NCBI GenBank assembly: GCA_001915545.1
Contig: MNQS01000178.1
Coordinates: forward strand, 1-51,996
Direction: 5' to 3'
Source of the DNA: Bacteroides sp. 43_108
GTDB lineage: Bacteria; Bacteroidota; Bacteroidia; Bacteroidales; Bacteroidaceae
Length of the DNA stretch: 51,996 bases
Positions 41,974 through 51,566 of the stretch are shown here, piece by piece. The position numbers and the translations under genes are program-made. Every line of letters begins with the position of its first letter. The stretch's first letter is position 1. The notes beneath the pieces were generated by a model, which was not told where the DNA came from, ran no database searches, and worked only from the letters and a program-made list of their open reading frames with translations.

Positions 41974-43458
41974 TCATATCTTGAAACTGCAAACCGCTAT
42001 CGAATAAGCCGGAACAGATATGTCAATACCTCTTTCGCTGTTTTTTGCAGGAATGTCCATACGTTCGACTTCGTCTGTGTCTTTTATGCCGTTGAGAGCG
42101 CTGACGGCGTGTGCTTCAACTGAGCCTTTGTCGTATTTCCCTTTTATTTTTATTTCTGCATTTTGTCTCTTGCCAGAGCGGTTTATCACGAAAATCTGTA
42201 TTCGTTTTTTCCTTCTTGTTGCAAAGTGATAAATGCTGTCTGACGTCGAATCGGAATATATTCTCTTGTCTCCGATATTTTGCGATATGAATTTCAGCAC
42301 ATGAAGATTTGCATGTGGATTCTTTTCCGGTGTCATGTCGAGCAAGCCTTTTTTGTCGTGTATTCCTCCACATCTCAATGGCCAGTAATTGGTCTTTTTG
42401 ACATGTCCGTCTGCCATCTTGAAGACAGCCTCACCTACGGTTAAAGCCCTTTCCATGCCGTACATTTCCACGCTTTCATGCAGACTCCATTCTGTAGCAA
42501 TAAGTTCAATCTGTTTATCCTCATTCTCCGGATTGATTATCCTATAAAGCTCATTTAGCGTTTTGGTCATATCTTTAAGTTCCCAGAGGTTATAATACCA
42601 GTGTATTGATGCTGCATCGATATGCCCGCGTGCTGTTTTCATTACCTCATGCCACCAGAAAAGCTGTGTCTTGCATTTTCTCAGCTTGTGGAAACGTTCA
42701 GCATATCCGTCTTTGCCCATTTCCGACTGCAATTCCAGTTCTTGTGCCGTTTCTATGTTTTTCGGCTCAATTTCTTCCTTGATGCCGGTATAGTAGGGAT
42801 TCCATTCTCCTACGGCCACAATGCGTATCGTCGGGTCTACAGACTTCATGGCCTGTGACATTTTTGATAGAAGTTCGGCATACTCCTTAGCGTTGAACCT
42901 AGAATGGTAATACGGTTCATTCCCGATTTCCCAGTACTTTACATTGTAGCCCTTTTCAATGTTGCAGTATCTTACCCATTCCGAAGCTAATTCTATTGCC
43001 GTCGAGTCGTTTTTGAAAAATGCAATTTCTGTGTTTGTACAGAGTATTGGTTCTGCACCTATTCTTCTGCACAGATCAATGAATTTGTCTGTTGTCATTT
43101 TATCATTGCCGTCCTTCCATGGCCACCTTCTTTTGTCGGCAAGTTCATTGGTCCTCCAGTCGAAATTGTCAGATTCCGTTCCTCCGGGAAAGCGTAGAAA
43201 TCTGCATTTCATATCTTTTAGACTTTGTTCTATTTTCCCGTCTTCCATTGCTTTGTCATCTTCAAGCCAGAACATCGGACATACTCCGAACAGTTCAGGA
43301 TTGATTTCGTACAATGTTTCTTTGGGTTCAACAGTTATGGTTGTTTTGTCCTTGATGTTTCCTTCCGTATTGTGATATTCGCTTTTTGCACTACTGCCGG
43401 TCCAAATAATGCTCAGCAGTAACACTATTATTGTTGAAATCGTCTTTATAAACATCAT
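41974..43458 (-). CDS. Secreted clan GH-A glycoside hydrolase (alpha-L-arabinofuranosidase-like)
   Basis: 494 residues with a signal peptide (MMFIKTISTIIVLLLSIIWTGSSA). The catalytic barrel carries RFLRFPGGTESDNFDWR, the acid/base Glu in KYWEIGNEPYYHSRFN, and a nucleophile Glu in LIATEWSLHESVEMYG, the pattern of GH51/GH39-type retaining enzymes. A C-terminal beta-sandwich ends the protein. The likely role is to release arabinose or a related sugar from pectin side chains, consistent with the uronate genes downstream. The exact family is uncertain. A minus-strand TAAATTTG (43494-43487) is the likely -7 box, 30 bp upstream of the start. Confidence 0.8.
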   Translation of the reverse strand: MMFIKTISTIIVLLLSIIWTGSSAKSEYHNTEGNIKDKTTITVEPKETLYEINPELFGVCPMFWLEDDKAMEDGKIEQSLKDMKCRFLRFPGGTESDNFDWRTNELADKRRWPWKDGNDKMTTDKFIDLCRRIGAEPILCTNTEIAFFKNDSTAIELASEWVRYCNIEKGYNVKYWEIGNEPYYHSRFNAKEYAELLSKMSQAMKSVDPTIRIVAVGEWNPYYTGIKEEIEPKNIETAQELELQSEMGKDGYAERFHKLRKCKTQLFWWHEVMKTARGHIDAASIHWYYNLWELKDMTKTLNELYRIINPENEDKQIELIATEWSLHESVEMYGMERALTVGEAVFKMADGHVKKTNYWPLRCGGIHDKKGLLDMTPEKNPHANLHVLKFISQNIGDKRIYSDSTSDSIYHFATRRKKRIQIFVINRSGKRQNAEIKIKGKYDKGSVEAHAVSALNGIKDTDEVERMDIPAKNSERGIDISVPAYSIAVCSFKI

Positions 43459-43576
43459 GCGTATTGTTGTAGATGACCGTTGCTTGCAAATTTATTATAA
43501 AAAAGCAAATGGCCTTACCGGTTTGTCGTTTTTTTGTTTCAACTGTTGATACAACGCTTATATTTTATGACACATA

Positions 43577-43633
43577 AAAAGGTCTGCGTCATGCAGTTCC
43601 GATTTGTTCTTATGCATGTTCGCAGACCTTTTA
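43577..43633 (-). terminator. Terminator of the LacI-type regulator gene
   Basis: AAAAGGTCTGCG pairs with CGCAGACCTTTT over a 30-nt loop, just past the stop codon. Confidence 0.75.
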
Positions 43634-43652
43634 TATATCTTGTCTATAGGTG

Positions 43653-44723
43653 TTAGTCCATATAGAAGTCGATGTTTTCTTTTGTAAGAAGTTCAATGGC
43701 AACGTAGTGCTCTTTCTGCTGTTTTGTATGCAGAATATAGCTGTTGAACAAGCTTCTGAAGCAGTTGAGACCCTGCTTGAAAGGATGCTGGGCAACTAGG
43801 AAATCTACGGAGCCGTTCTTTATGCATTCAATGTTTGCTGCTGTAGCGTCGTATCCCAGGAGCTGCATGTGGTTCTTGCTTTCTCTTTCCGAACTCAGGA
43901 ATTCTGCAATCTTGTGTATGGAAGAGTTGAATGCCACACCGCATGGCACGTCAGGATTCTCCTTGAAATATTCCCTTAAAATGGTGTTGAATCCGTCCTT
44001 GTCGTATGCGTACAGCTGTACTTCATCTATTATACATTCCGGACAGTGTTCCTTCATGTAGTTCTTGAATCCTATTTCTCTGTCATACTGCTGTCTTGAT
44101 GCCACTCTTCCTTCGCCCATAATCTTGAATATAGACATCTTCTTTGGGTGTCCGCCGGCAGCCATGAGCATGATTCTGGCTGAAAACTCACCGCTCTTGA
44201 TGGAATTCTGTCCGTAGAAGGTAACAGGGTCCAGTTCAGGAAGGTTGGAATCCAGAAAAGCATAAGGAATGTTCTTTTCCTTCAATCTGTTTGCCAGACT
44301 CGTAACAATGTTGCAGTTCATTATCGGAGCAACAATAGCGACATTCGGTTCTGACGCAATCAGTTTCTGGGATTCGCTTTTGAATGTATCGTCATTGAAC
44401 GGGTCGTAATAGAAGATGTCCAGCGAAATCTTGAAATCGCTGTATCTCTTCATTCCGTCTCTCAGACCGTGTTCCACGAATTCCCAGTAGCTGTCTTTTT
44501 CGTGGAGTGGCAGTATGGCGGCAAATACATGTTGATTGTTGCTCGCCAGTGCGCTGGCATAGTGGTTAGGGACATAATTGATTTCGTTCAGAACTTTCTG
44601 TACTTTCTCCATACTGATTTTGGACACATTGGTTCTGCCGTGCAGAACTCTGTCCACAGTCCCTACAGATACACCAGCTTTTTCTGCTATATCTTTGATT
44701 CTTACCTTCTGGGTACTTTCCAT
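43653..44723 (-). CDS. LacI-family transcription regulator of the uronate locus
   Basis: 356 residues. The HTH is IKDIAEKAGVSVGTVDRVLHGRTNVS at residues 8-33. The hinge region is KVQKVLNEINYVPNHYASALAS. A type 1 periplasmic-binding-like sensor domain then runs through AILPLHEKDSYWEFVEHGL, PIMNCNIVTSLANRL and LLGYDATAANIECI. It is transcribed alone, divergently from kdgK-eda. By location it probably represses both wings of the hexuronate locus until a uronate intermediate such as KDG binds; that ligand is inferred. Confidence 0.88.
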   Translation of the reverse strand: MESTQKVRIKDIAEKAGVSVGTVDRVLHGRTNVSKISMEKVQKVLNEINYVPNHYASALASNNQHVFAAILPLHEKDSYWEFVEHGLRDGMKRYSDFKISLDIFYYDPFNDDTFKSESQKLIASEPNVAIVAPIMNCNIVTSLANRLKEKNIPYAFLDSNLPELDPVTFYGQNSIKSGEFSARIMLMAAGGHPKKMSIFKIMGEGRVASRQQYDREIGFKNYMKEHCPECIIDEVQLYAYDKDGFNTILREYFKENPDVPCGVAFNSSIHKIAEFLSSERESKNHMQLLGYDATAANIECIKNGSVDFLVAQHPFKQGLNCFRSLFNSYILHTKQQKEHYVAIELLTKENIDFYMD

Positions 44724-44928
44724 ATAAAATCCTAATACTTACTACCTTAAAATCATAGTCTCACCCTCTCTGCGACCATTGTGGCCGCAGTCCTGTGAAC
44801 CATTAAAAACAGCTTGGAATTGAATCTGAATCTGGTCTGAGAAACCTGAAAAATAATTCAACGAGGCTTATCTGTTGCGAATTTAAGACTTTTATATTTC
44901 ACTGTCAAAAATAACTCCTTAAAATGTT

Positions 44929-44997
44929 GTGTGCGCACACTTTTTTCTAATTTCTTACTTTACAGATATATATTGTCATAAAAAAATGATATATTTG
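44929..44997 (+). promoter_or_regulatory. Putative LacI-type operator and promoter of kdgK-eda
   Basis: GTGTGCGCACAC (44929-44940) is a perfect palindrome with central CG, the hallmark of LacI-family operators. TATATTTG at 44990-44997 is a consensus -7 box. The operator is about 50 bp upstream, in the region between the regulator gene and kdgK. Confidence 0.6.
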
Positions 44998-45126
44998 CGC
45001 GTCCGGCAGATGCGTCGGCATGTATCGTGCAGTGTCTTGGAAACGTTTTCTGTACAGTGCATAAGATGCATTCGTCGACCGTCGCAGATACTTTAATTGA
45101 ATATATAAATAATAAAAAAATAACCT

Positions 45127-45243
45127 ATGCCACAGCAGCAATCGCTTTCTAGTGAGTATTTATCATATAATTCTTTCTATCCTGGAAAGGATTGTGCTCA
45201 AGTGGTTCAAACAACAACATTTTTCCTATGGCAAAGATTGTAA
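45127..45243 (+). other. Possible 38-codon upstream ORF overlapping the kdgK start
   Basis: ATG at 45127 opens MPQQQSLSSEYLSYNSFYPG, then KDCAQVVQTTTFFLWQRL and TAA at 45243, out of frame with kdgK (start 45228). It lies in the long kdgK leader. There is no similarity I recognise, and it may be chance. Confidence 0.25.
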
Positions 45244-46250
45244 CTATGGGCGAGATTATGCTCCGCCTTTCACCGGCCGGCAACAGCCGTTTTGTTCAGA
45301 CAGATTCTTTTTCTATTATTCCTGGTGGAGGTGAAGCCAATGTGGCTGTGAGCTGTGCCAACTTCGGTCACGAAAGTATTTTCGTATCCAAGCTCCCTGC
45401 ACACGAAATCGGACAGATTGCAGTAAACGCTCTGCGCCGTTACGGTGTAAATACTGATTTTATTGCACGTGGTGGTGACCGCATCGGACTCTATTATGCT
45501 GAAACAGGTGCATCAATGCGTCCTTCAAAGGTTATCTATGACCGTGCACACTCAGCTATTGCTGAAGCAAAACCTGAAGATTTTGATTTCGACAAGATAT
45601 TCGAAGGTGCTCAGTGGTTCCACTGGTCAGGCATCACTCCAGCCATCTCTGATGCATCAGCAGAGTGCTTGCGTCAGGCTTGTATAGCAGCAAAGAAGCA
45701 TGGTGTTACTGTAAGCTGTGACCTCAACTTCCGCAAGAAGCTCTGGACTTCTGAAAAGGCTATCTCAATTATGCGTCCGCTCATGCAGTATGTTGACGTA
45801 TGTATCGGCAACGAGGAAGATGCAGAACTCTGCCTCGGATTCAAGCCTGATGCAGATGTTGAAGGCGGAAAGACCGATGCTGCAGGCTACGAAGGAATCT
45901 TCAAGGCTATGAAGGAAGAGTTCGGATTCAAGTATGTTGTTTCTACACTCCGCGAAAGCTACAGTGCTACATACAACGGATGGAAGGCTCTCATCTACGA
46001 TGGTAAGGAATTCTACCAGTCAAAGCACTACGACATCAATCCTATCATCGACCGCGTAGGTGGTGGCGACTCTTTCTCTGGAGGACTTATCCACGGACTT
46101 CTCACAAAGCCTACACAGGGCGAGGCTCTTGAGTTTGCCGTTGCTGCATCAGCTCTCAAGCACACAATACCTGGCGATTTCAACCACGTATCTGTTGACG
46201 AGGTTGAGTCTTTGGCAAAAGGAAACGCAAGCGGACGTGTTCAGCGTTGA
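45228..46250 (+). CDS. kdgK: 2-keto-3-deoxygluconate kinase (PfkB family)
   Basis: 340 residues from ATG 45228 (MAKIVTMGEIMLRLSPAGNSRF); an upstream in-frame codon would add unrelated residues. N-terminal PfkB motif GGGEANVAVSCANFG and C-terminal motif DRVGGGDSFSGGLIHGLL with the catalytic Asp. It phosphorylates KDG to KDPG, feeding the aldolase encoded 64 bp downstream. Codon use is fairly biased (AAG, CTC, GGT), indicating good expression. Confidence 0.92.
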   Translation: MAKIVTMGEIMLRLSPAGNSRFVQTDSFSIIPGGGEANVAVSCANFGHESIFVSKLPAHEIGQIAVNALRRYGVNTDFIARGGDRIGLYYAETGASMRPSKVIYDRAHSAIAEAKPEDFDFDKIFEGAQWFHWSGITPAISDASAECLRQACIAAKKHGVTVSCDLNFRKKLWTSEKAISIMRPLMQYVDVCIGNEEDAELCLGFKPDADVEGGKTDAAGYEGIFKAMKEEFGFKYVVSTLRESYSATYNGWKALIYDGKEFYQSKHYDINPIIDRVGGGDSFSGGLIHGLLTKPTQGEALEFAVAASALKHTIPGDFNHVSVDEVESLAKGNASGRVQR

Positions 46251-46314
46251 TGCGTTTCATGTATAAGCGAGTTTTGATAATACAATATTAGTAAACCATA
46301 AAACATATCATAAA

Positions 46315-46989
46315 GTGGCAAAGTTTGATAAGTTTGCCGTAATGGCAAAGATTGGAGAAACAGGTATGGTACCTGTATTCTACCACAAGGATGCAGAAAT
46401 AGCAAAGAAGGTCATAAAGGCTTGCTATGATGGTGGTGTAAGAGCTTTCGAGTTCACTAACAGAGGTGATTTTGCTCACGAAGTATTTGCTGAGTGTGTA
46501 AAGTTTGCTGCTGTTGAGTGCCCGGAACTTGCTCTTGGTGTAGGTTCTGTTGTTGATGCACCTACAGCTGCTCTCTACATACAGCTTGGTGCATGCTTCA
46601 TCGTAGGCCCTCTCTTCAATCCAGAGATTGCACCAGTGTGCAACCGCCGTCTCGTTCCTTATTGCCCAGGATGCGGCACTGTCAGCGAAATCGGTAAGGC
46701 ACAGGAACTCGGATGCGACCTCACAAAGGTATTCCCTGGCGACGTTTACGGTCCTGCATTTGTCAAAGGTATGATGGCACCGTGCCCATGGTCTAAGATC
46801 ATGGTTACCGGCGGTGTAGCTCCTACAGAAGAGAACCTCACAGCTTGGATCAAGGCTGGAGTATACTGCGTAGGTATGGGAAGCAAGCTCTTCCCTAAAG
46901 ACAAGGTTGCAGCAGGCGACTGGAACTATGTGACAGAGAAGTGCCGTGAGGCATTGGGATATATTGCAAAGGCTCGCAGTGCAAAATAA
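46315..46989 (+). CDS. eda: KDPG aldolase (2-dehydro-3-deoxyphosphogluconate aldolase)
   Basis: 224 residues starting with GTG ([26 protein letters not shown]), which matches how I recall homologues beginning; ATG 46342 is an alternative. Schiff-base Lys in [19 protein letters not shown], plus [34 protein letters not shown] and the phosphate-binding [19 protein letters not shown]. It cleaves KDPG to pyruvate and glyceraldehyde-3-phosphate, finishing the pathway begun by UxaA and KdgK. Confidence 0.93.
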   Translation: MAKFDKFAVMAKIGETGMVPVFYHKDAEIAKKVIKACYDGGVRAFEFTNRGDFAHEVFAECVKFAAVECPELALGVGSVVDAPTAALYIQLGACFIVGPLFNPEIAPVCNRRLVPYCPGCGTVSEIGKAQELGCDLTKVFPGDVYGPAFVKGMMAPCPWSKIMVTGGVAPTEENLTAWIKAGVYCVGMGSKLFPKDKVAAGDWNYVTEKCREALGYIAKARSAK

Positions 46990-47021
46990 ATCACCGCGTA
47001 TCGCTTTGCATTTTGTTGAAG

Positions 47022-47056
47022 TAAGGCGGAGGCATATACACACCTCCGCCTTTTTC
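47022..47056 (+). terminator. Terminator of kdgK-eda
   Basis: AAGGCGGAGG pairs with CCTCCGCCTT, followed by TTT. Confidence 0.85.
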
Positions 47057-47139
47057 ATTTCAAGAAGTTGTGAGTCTGGCTTCAAACATGATGTTGCGGT
47101 CATGTTTTTTGAGTCTTTCATTCAATCTTATATTCATCA

Positions 47140-47892
47140 ATGGATAATACGAACAATATTAAAGACAATATCTTCTTGTCTCCCGATTCAGACCCGATGG
47201 GCACGGCCATAGCCGAATATCAGGCCAAGGGCAGGGCTGCGCGTCTGAGAGTCTTTTCGCCGGATTTCGATGAAGACGAAATACCAGTGGCATCGTTGTT
47301 CCGTACGTACGAACTCATGAGTCCGATAGAGCAGAAAGCCATTGATCTCTCTGTAGGGCGTACGCTTGATGTCGGTGCCGGCAGCGGTTGTCACAGTCTT
47401 GAACTTCAGAAGAGGGGAGTGGATACTGTTGCCATAGATATTTCAGGGCTTTCCGTACGTACCATGCTCGAGCGCGGTGTACGTTCCGCCCATACAGCCG
47501 ACTTTTTCAATGCTGCCGAACTTGGACGTTTCGACACCATACTTATGCTTATGAACGGTGCAGGCATAATCGGCAGTCTTGAGCGTATGGATGCGTTCTT
47601 CGCAACCCTAAAATGTATGCTTAATCCCGGCGGACAGGTTCTTCTTGATTCTTCAGACATTAGATATGTGTTTGAAGATGAGGACGGCAATTTCGAACCG
47701 CCTTCAGACGAACGCTATTACGGCGAGATGGACTACACCATGCAGTATCGTTCTGTAAAGGGAAAACCGTTCAGCTGGCTTTATGTCGATTTCGAAACGC
47801 TCAGCATGTATGCTTCGCAAAACGGTTTCCGTGCGGAACTTGTTGCTGAGGGTGCGCACTATGATTATCTGGCCAGACTGACGGCAGAATAA
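47140..47892 (+). CDS. Class I SAM-dependent methyltransferase
   Basis: 250 residues. Motif I LDVGAGSGCHSLELQKRG, then an acidic ribose-binding residue in VDTVAIDIS, motif LMLMNGAGIIGSL, and LNPGGQVLLDSSDIRYVFEDE. The substrate is unknown. The N-terminal 45 residues are polar and may form a lid. It stands alone between two terminators, convergent with the DUF4836 gene. Confidence 0.85.
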   Translation: MDNTNNIKDNIFLSPDSDPMGTAIAEYQAKGRAARLRVFSPDFDEDEIPVASLFRTYELMSPIEQKAIDLSVGRTLDVGAGSGCHSLELQKRGVDTVAIDISGLSVRTMLERGVRSAHTADFFNAAELGRFDTILMLMNGAGIIGSLERMDAFFATLKCMLNPGGQVLLDSSDIRYVFEDEDGNFEPPSDERYYGEMDYTMQYRSVKGKPFSWLYVDFETLSMYASQNGFRAELVAEGAHYDYLARLTAE

Positions 47893-47957
47893 TATCTGAA
47901 TAATGACTTACGAACATTCATCTGCATGTTCGTCTTATATCATAAGCAAAGGCTGAA

Positions 47958-47996
47958 ACCTGATTCTTTTGCAAGTTTCAGCCTTTGCTTTGTTTA
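47958..47996. terminator. Bidirectional terminator
   Basis: GCAAAGGCTGAAAC pairs with GTTTCAGCCTTTGC, with T-rich sequence on the right, between the convergent methyltransferase and DUF4836 genes. Confidence 0.8.
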
Positions 47997-48039
47997 TCTC
48001 TGTTTTATCTATATCCAACGGAATGTGCAAGTAGACCGT

Positions 48040-49632
48040 CTACAGCAGAAGTTCCTTGAATATGTCTATTGCGATGGCTATCGGTGTGTGGTCCTTGTCA
48101 TTCATCACCAGACGTATTTCAGCCTTATAGTTGTTTTCGACAGTCATTTCAGCATAATTTATTTCCTTTATGACATCACGTATTATTTCGCCTTCGCCCA
48201 TGCTTCCAAGCATTTCTTCAACTTCTTTCATTCTCAGCATCGGAGCAAAGTTCAGGCGCATGTAGAATTTATTGCCCTTGAAGTCGCTCTTGTCTATTGC
48301 ATTGCCTGATGCCTTGAACGCATCATTTCCTTTTTCGCTGATTGTGAAGTACGACGCATTGTCCTTGTATCCCAACGACGCTTGTCCTATTTCCTTTTCA
48401 ACCCAGTCGTAACTACCGTTTACTTCCTTGTAGTCGCTTTCGGTCATCTTGATCATCCATCCGTCACCGCTCTTCACCATGTCGCCGTTGCTCATTTCAG
48501 CAATGTAGTTGACAAGCTTGTTGTTGTCTGTCGAACCGTATATCTTCATTTCCGGCACCTTTTTGCTTCCGAGCAGTTTGCTGCCTATACCGATGGTGAA
48601 GTCGCCGTTGATGGTCTTTATAAGATCTTTGATTTCTCCTGCATTCTGCATGCTTATCTGTCCGAGTATATTGTTCAGCTGTTCGTCCTGCAGTTCAATA
48701 TATTTCTTGCCGTTGAAGTTCATCGCAGCTGCCATAAGTGCGTCCTTGTCTATGTATTTCAGGAATGTACCCTTGATTTCGCCCGCACTTTCGCACATCT
48801 TGTCATAGTATTTCTTTGCTTCGTCTGTTCCCGGATCGAATGTGCAGACGTACGATGCTTCTCCCTTTGAAACGTTCAGAGCCATTATCACATCAGATTC
48901 ATAGAAAAGGTCGATTTTCTTTTTTGTCTCCGCCGGCAGTCTGTCGAGAGACATCTTCATGTTCTGCGAAGCCAGTATCTTTCCGCAGGCAATGTGCATT
49001 TTTGCTATACCGTTTTCGTCCATCAGCATGTCGTAGCCTTTTGTCTGGGAGTAGTTCTTTTCCTCAGAAAACTGTTTGGCCATATACTCGACGAATCCAG
49101 CTTCATCCTCATCGTAATTCTTGTTGCAGATGATGAATCCGTCATTGTCGAAAAGAATGAATGCATCTCCGTTGATACGCGCAAATTTTACATTCGGGTT
49201 GGCCACAGTTGGTTGCAGAGTCGAATCGCCGTTCATTTCCATCATTGTGGTGCGTAGCAGACTTTCAAATTTTTCACTGTCGTTCAGACTTCCTGTAAAT
49301 GCAAACAGCATTCTGTTGATGTCAAGTACAGCATAGAAAAACGGTTCTTTGAAATCAATACCTGTAGTAGACGGATCTTCCACAATGTCGGTAATCTGTT
49401 TTTCCATCATGCGTGAAAGTCCCATCTGCTTGATGCTGTTTCTCACCTTTTCCTTGAATTGTCTGTCACCTCCGAGTTCGGAAGCTTCAATCGTTTCCTC
49501 TACATCGATGCAGGTGACAACCTGTGCGTCCTCAGGAAGAAGTACAGCACCTTTGGGTTTGCTTCCGCATGAACAAATAAGAGCTACGGCCGATAGGATA
49601 ACGGCTGCATTTAGAAAAAAATGTCTCTTCAT
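48040..49632 (-). CDS. DUF4836 family lipoprotein
   Basis: 530 residues with a lipoprotein signal peptide (MKRHFFLNAAVILSAVALICSC, lipobox LICS-C), so probably anchored to the outer or inner membrane facing the periplasm. The remainder is an alternating alpha/beta protein with segments such as VVTCIDVEETIEASELGGD, FFYAVLDINRMLFAFTG and LLGSKKVPEMKIYGSTDN, typical of the Bacteroidetes DUF4836 family as I recall it. No catalytic motif is evident and its role is unknown. Confidence 0.75.
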   Translation of the reverse strand: MKRHFFLNAAVILSAVALICSCGSKPKGAVLLPEDAQVVTCIDVEETIEASELGGDRQFKEKVRNSIKQMGLSRMMEKQITDIVEDPSTTGIDFKEPFFYAVLDINRMLFAFTGSLNDSEKFESLLRTTMMEMNGDSTLQPTVANPNVKFARINGDAFILFDNDGFIICNKNYDEDEAGFVEYMAKQFSEEKNYSQTKGYDMLMDENGIAKMHIACGKILASQNMKMSLDRLPAETKKKIDLFYESDVIMALNVSKGEASYVCTFDPGTDEAKKYYDKMCESAGEIKGTFLKYIDKDALMAAAMNFNGKKYIELQDEQLNNILGQISMQNAGEIKDLIKTINGDFTIGIGSKLLGSKKVPEMKIYGSTDNNKLVNYIAEMSNGDMVKSGDGWMIKMTESDYKEVNGSYDWVEKEIGQASLGYKDNASYFTISEKGNDAFKASGNAIDKSDFKGNKFYMRLNFAPMLRMKEVEEMLGSMGEGEIIRDVIKEINYAEMTVENNYKAEIRLVMNDKDHTPIAIAIDIFKELLL

Positions 49633-49853
49633 AGGTATAATTGTTTAATGGTTGATGTTTTGCGTGGAATCCTGCATTTATGTCTGTCCGTAATCCAACT
49701 ATATGTGTATGATATGACGGATTTGCTTATGCACTGTTGACAACGCTGTTAATATCTCTTTAATATAAAACGCATCAGCCGTGCCTGCTGTTTAATCCTG
49801 AATGAAGAAACAGGTTATATCCATTCTTTTTTAACAAATATTTACTATAAATC

Positions 49854-49902
49854 ATGCCCGCTCTGCATGATTACTTTTCGTTGAATCACGTAGAGCGGGC
49901 AT
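49854..49902. terminator. Long-loop hairpin between two minus-strand genes
   Basis: ATGCCCGCTCT (49854-49864) is perfectly complementary to AGAGCGGGCAT (49892-49902). It lies downstream of the hypothetical gene ending at 49946 and has only a weak T-run, so it is a terminator or mRNA-processing hairpin. Confidence 0.55.
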
Positions 49903-49945
49903 GACATTTCCTGTTTGATATGTATGCAGGAAAACCGATGTTCTT

Positions 49946-50500
49946 TTATTGTACAATATTTTCTGCCTCAATTCTGAGCGCATCACGTTTTTCCTTGCTT
50001 TCGGCTTTTTGGAATTTTACAACAACTCTGCCTTGTCTGTCAATGAATCCGTATATGTTTATTTCCCTGTCGCTGGTCATTCCGAATCCGTCGTCGTCCA
50101 TATAATATTTACCGTCGGGATTGAGCTGCCAGCTTACCATTGCAGTACCGTTGCTGAATTTGTAAATGAATGACGGGAAATGAAAGCACAGTTCTTCCGC
50201 ACGTCTCTTTGCAGTTTCAGGCATATCTTCCAAGGTCTCCCAGTCTATGTCATCCTGCGAAACTGTTTTCAGAACTTCGTTGCCGTCCATGAACTCATAA
50301 GCGCGTCCGGTTCGTCGGTCCATAAGATAGCGCGGTTTCCAGTACTGCATGATAACCTCGTTCACCAGAGCCATATCTTCTTCCAAATCTTTAGTCTCGT
50401 AAGGATAGTTGTTGTATCTGGCCCCACAGAGCTGTTCATAAAGTCTCTTTGCTTCATAGTTGCTGTCGTTCTGCTCATTCCGAATGTTGTAGTCTTCCAT
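49946..50500 (-). CDS. Hypothetical protein
   Basis: 184 residues, acidic and hydrophilic (MEDYNIRNEQNDSNYEAKRL start). The central region RYLMDRRTGRAYEFMDGNEV and the end INIYGFIDRQGRVVVKFQKAESKEKRDA hint at WG-repeat-like beta strands (GFIDRQGRVVV). No signal peptide or membrane helix is visible. I do not recognise the family. It lies 89 bp downstream of the NUDIX gene on the same strand and may be co-transcribed with it. Confidence 0.65.
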   Translation of the reverse strand: MEDYNIRNEQNDSNYEAKRLYEQLCGARYNNYPYETKDLEEDMALVNEVIMQYWKPRYLMDRRTGRAYEFMDGNEVLKTVSQDDIDWETLEDMPETAKRRAEELCFHFPSFIYKFSNGTAMVSWQLNPDGKYYMDDDGFGMTSDREINIYGFIDRQGRVVVKFQKAESKEKRDALRIEAENIVQ

Positions 50501-50589
50501 ATATTCACCTCCTGTTTTTTGTAGTTTTATACCTTTATGACTTCATAGAGCCATAAGTAACCCCATTTCTATCCGTTTGTCTGAAATAT

Positions 50590-51288
50590 TTAAAATCTGG
50601 TAAAGTCAAGCAGGCAATTTTTCCGTGCCAGTTCGTCATACATCTCATTATTGAAGCAGTACTGCATGTCTTCATCGTTGTACTCTCCGTTGTCAACTTC
50701 CGTTATCAGTCCTATTTCCTTCATTTTCCGGCACAACTTCTCTCCATCAATCCTGCATCCGCACATGCACTCATAAAGTCTTGCAATTTCGTCGGCTGTA
50801 AATTTCTCAGGCAGCAGACCGCGTCCTATCGGTTCAAAATGCAGTTGTTTGCGCATTTCCTTGAGAGCCGTTCTCAACATCTCCTCATGGTCAAAAGCCA
50901 ACTCTGGAATCTCGTCAAGAGCAAACCAGCGTGCATCGGCGGCATCGTCGCCTCCCTTCACCTCCTGTATTCTCACCAGTGCATAGTACGCAATTGTAAT
51001 CACACGTTCGCGAGGATCTCTGTCTGGTGCAGAAAACGCATGAAACTGTCTGATGTATGCATTCTTCATTCCCGTTTCCTCTTCGAGTTCGCGCAACGCC
51101 CCTTGTTCCGCGCTCTCGTCCATGTTCAGAAATCCTCCTGGAAAAGCCCACTTGCCCTTATGCGGTTCACTCCCGCGCTGAATAAGCAGAATCTTCATCT
51201 CCCGTCCGTCGAATCCGAAAATCACACAGTCGGTCGTCACACTCGGATGCGGATATTTATAGTGATATTTCAATTCCTCGTTTTCCAT
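50590..51288 (-). CDS. NUDIX hydrolase / NrtR-like regulator
   Basis: 232 residues. The NUDIX box is complete: GGFLNMDESAEQGALRELEEETGM. The C-terminal part from about residue 150 (RGLLPEKFTADEIARLYECMCG, KLCRKMKEIGLI) resembles the winged helix of NrtR-type proteins, in which a NUDIX domain senses ADP-ribose and a winged helix binds DNA. The REExxEE catalytic glutamates are kept, so hydrolase activity is possible. The target genes are unknown. Confidence 0.82.
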   Translation of the reverse strand: MENEELKYHYKYPHPSVTTDCVIFGFDGREMKILLIQRGSEPHKGKWAFPGGFLNMDESAEQGALRELEEETGMKNAYIRQFHAFSAPDRDPRERVITIAYYALVRIQEVKGGDDAADARWFALDEIPELAFDHEEMLRTALKEMRKQLHFEPIGRGLLPEKFTADEIARLYECMCGCRIDGEKLCRKMKEIGLITEVDNGEYNDEDMQYCFNNEMYDELARKNCLLDFTRF

Positions 51289-51424
51289 ATTCTTGCATGT
51301 CTTTATTTGCTGTCGGCTAGACTATATTGAATGATAAATTTACAAACTGACCTAATGGACAGCTTTTCGAAATTTTCGAATTAGTAAATATTCACCTCAA
51401 AAATACCATTTTCGATTAATAAAA

Positions 51425-51514
51425 TTAGCAGTTCTGTTTAATATCCTCCCAATGACCACCATAATCAACGCCTACACGTTTGATAAATCCCTTTTCCTAT
51501 AATTTTTTAATCCC
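51425..51514 (-). pseudogene. Winged-helix C-terminus remnant
   Basis: The minus strand reads EKGFIKRVGVDYGGHWEDIK, then QNC and a stop, preceded by an in-frame TAG. It resembles the last strand of winged-helix domains at the C-terminus of AlbA_2/RecG-like or Fic proteins (xxGxIKRVGxDxxGxWE). Confidence 0.4.
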
Positions 51515-51516
51515 AA

Positions 51517-51566
51517 ATCGGTCATTAGAAATATTTACTATTACGTTTCTAATGACCGATTTAGGT
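51517..51566. repeat. Inverted repeat in the pseudogene region
   Basis: AAATCGGTCATTAGAAA and TTTCTAATGACCGATTT face each other across about 15 bp. This is possibly the end of a small mobile element that broke the neighbouring gene. Confidence 0.6.

Noticed and set aside
43536..43560. GTTGATACAAC palindrome as a second LacI operator upstream of the glycosidase
   Set aside because: It does not resemble GTGTGCGCACAC and lacks the central CG typical of the family.
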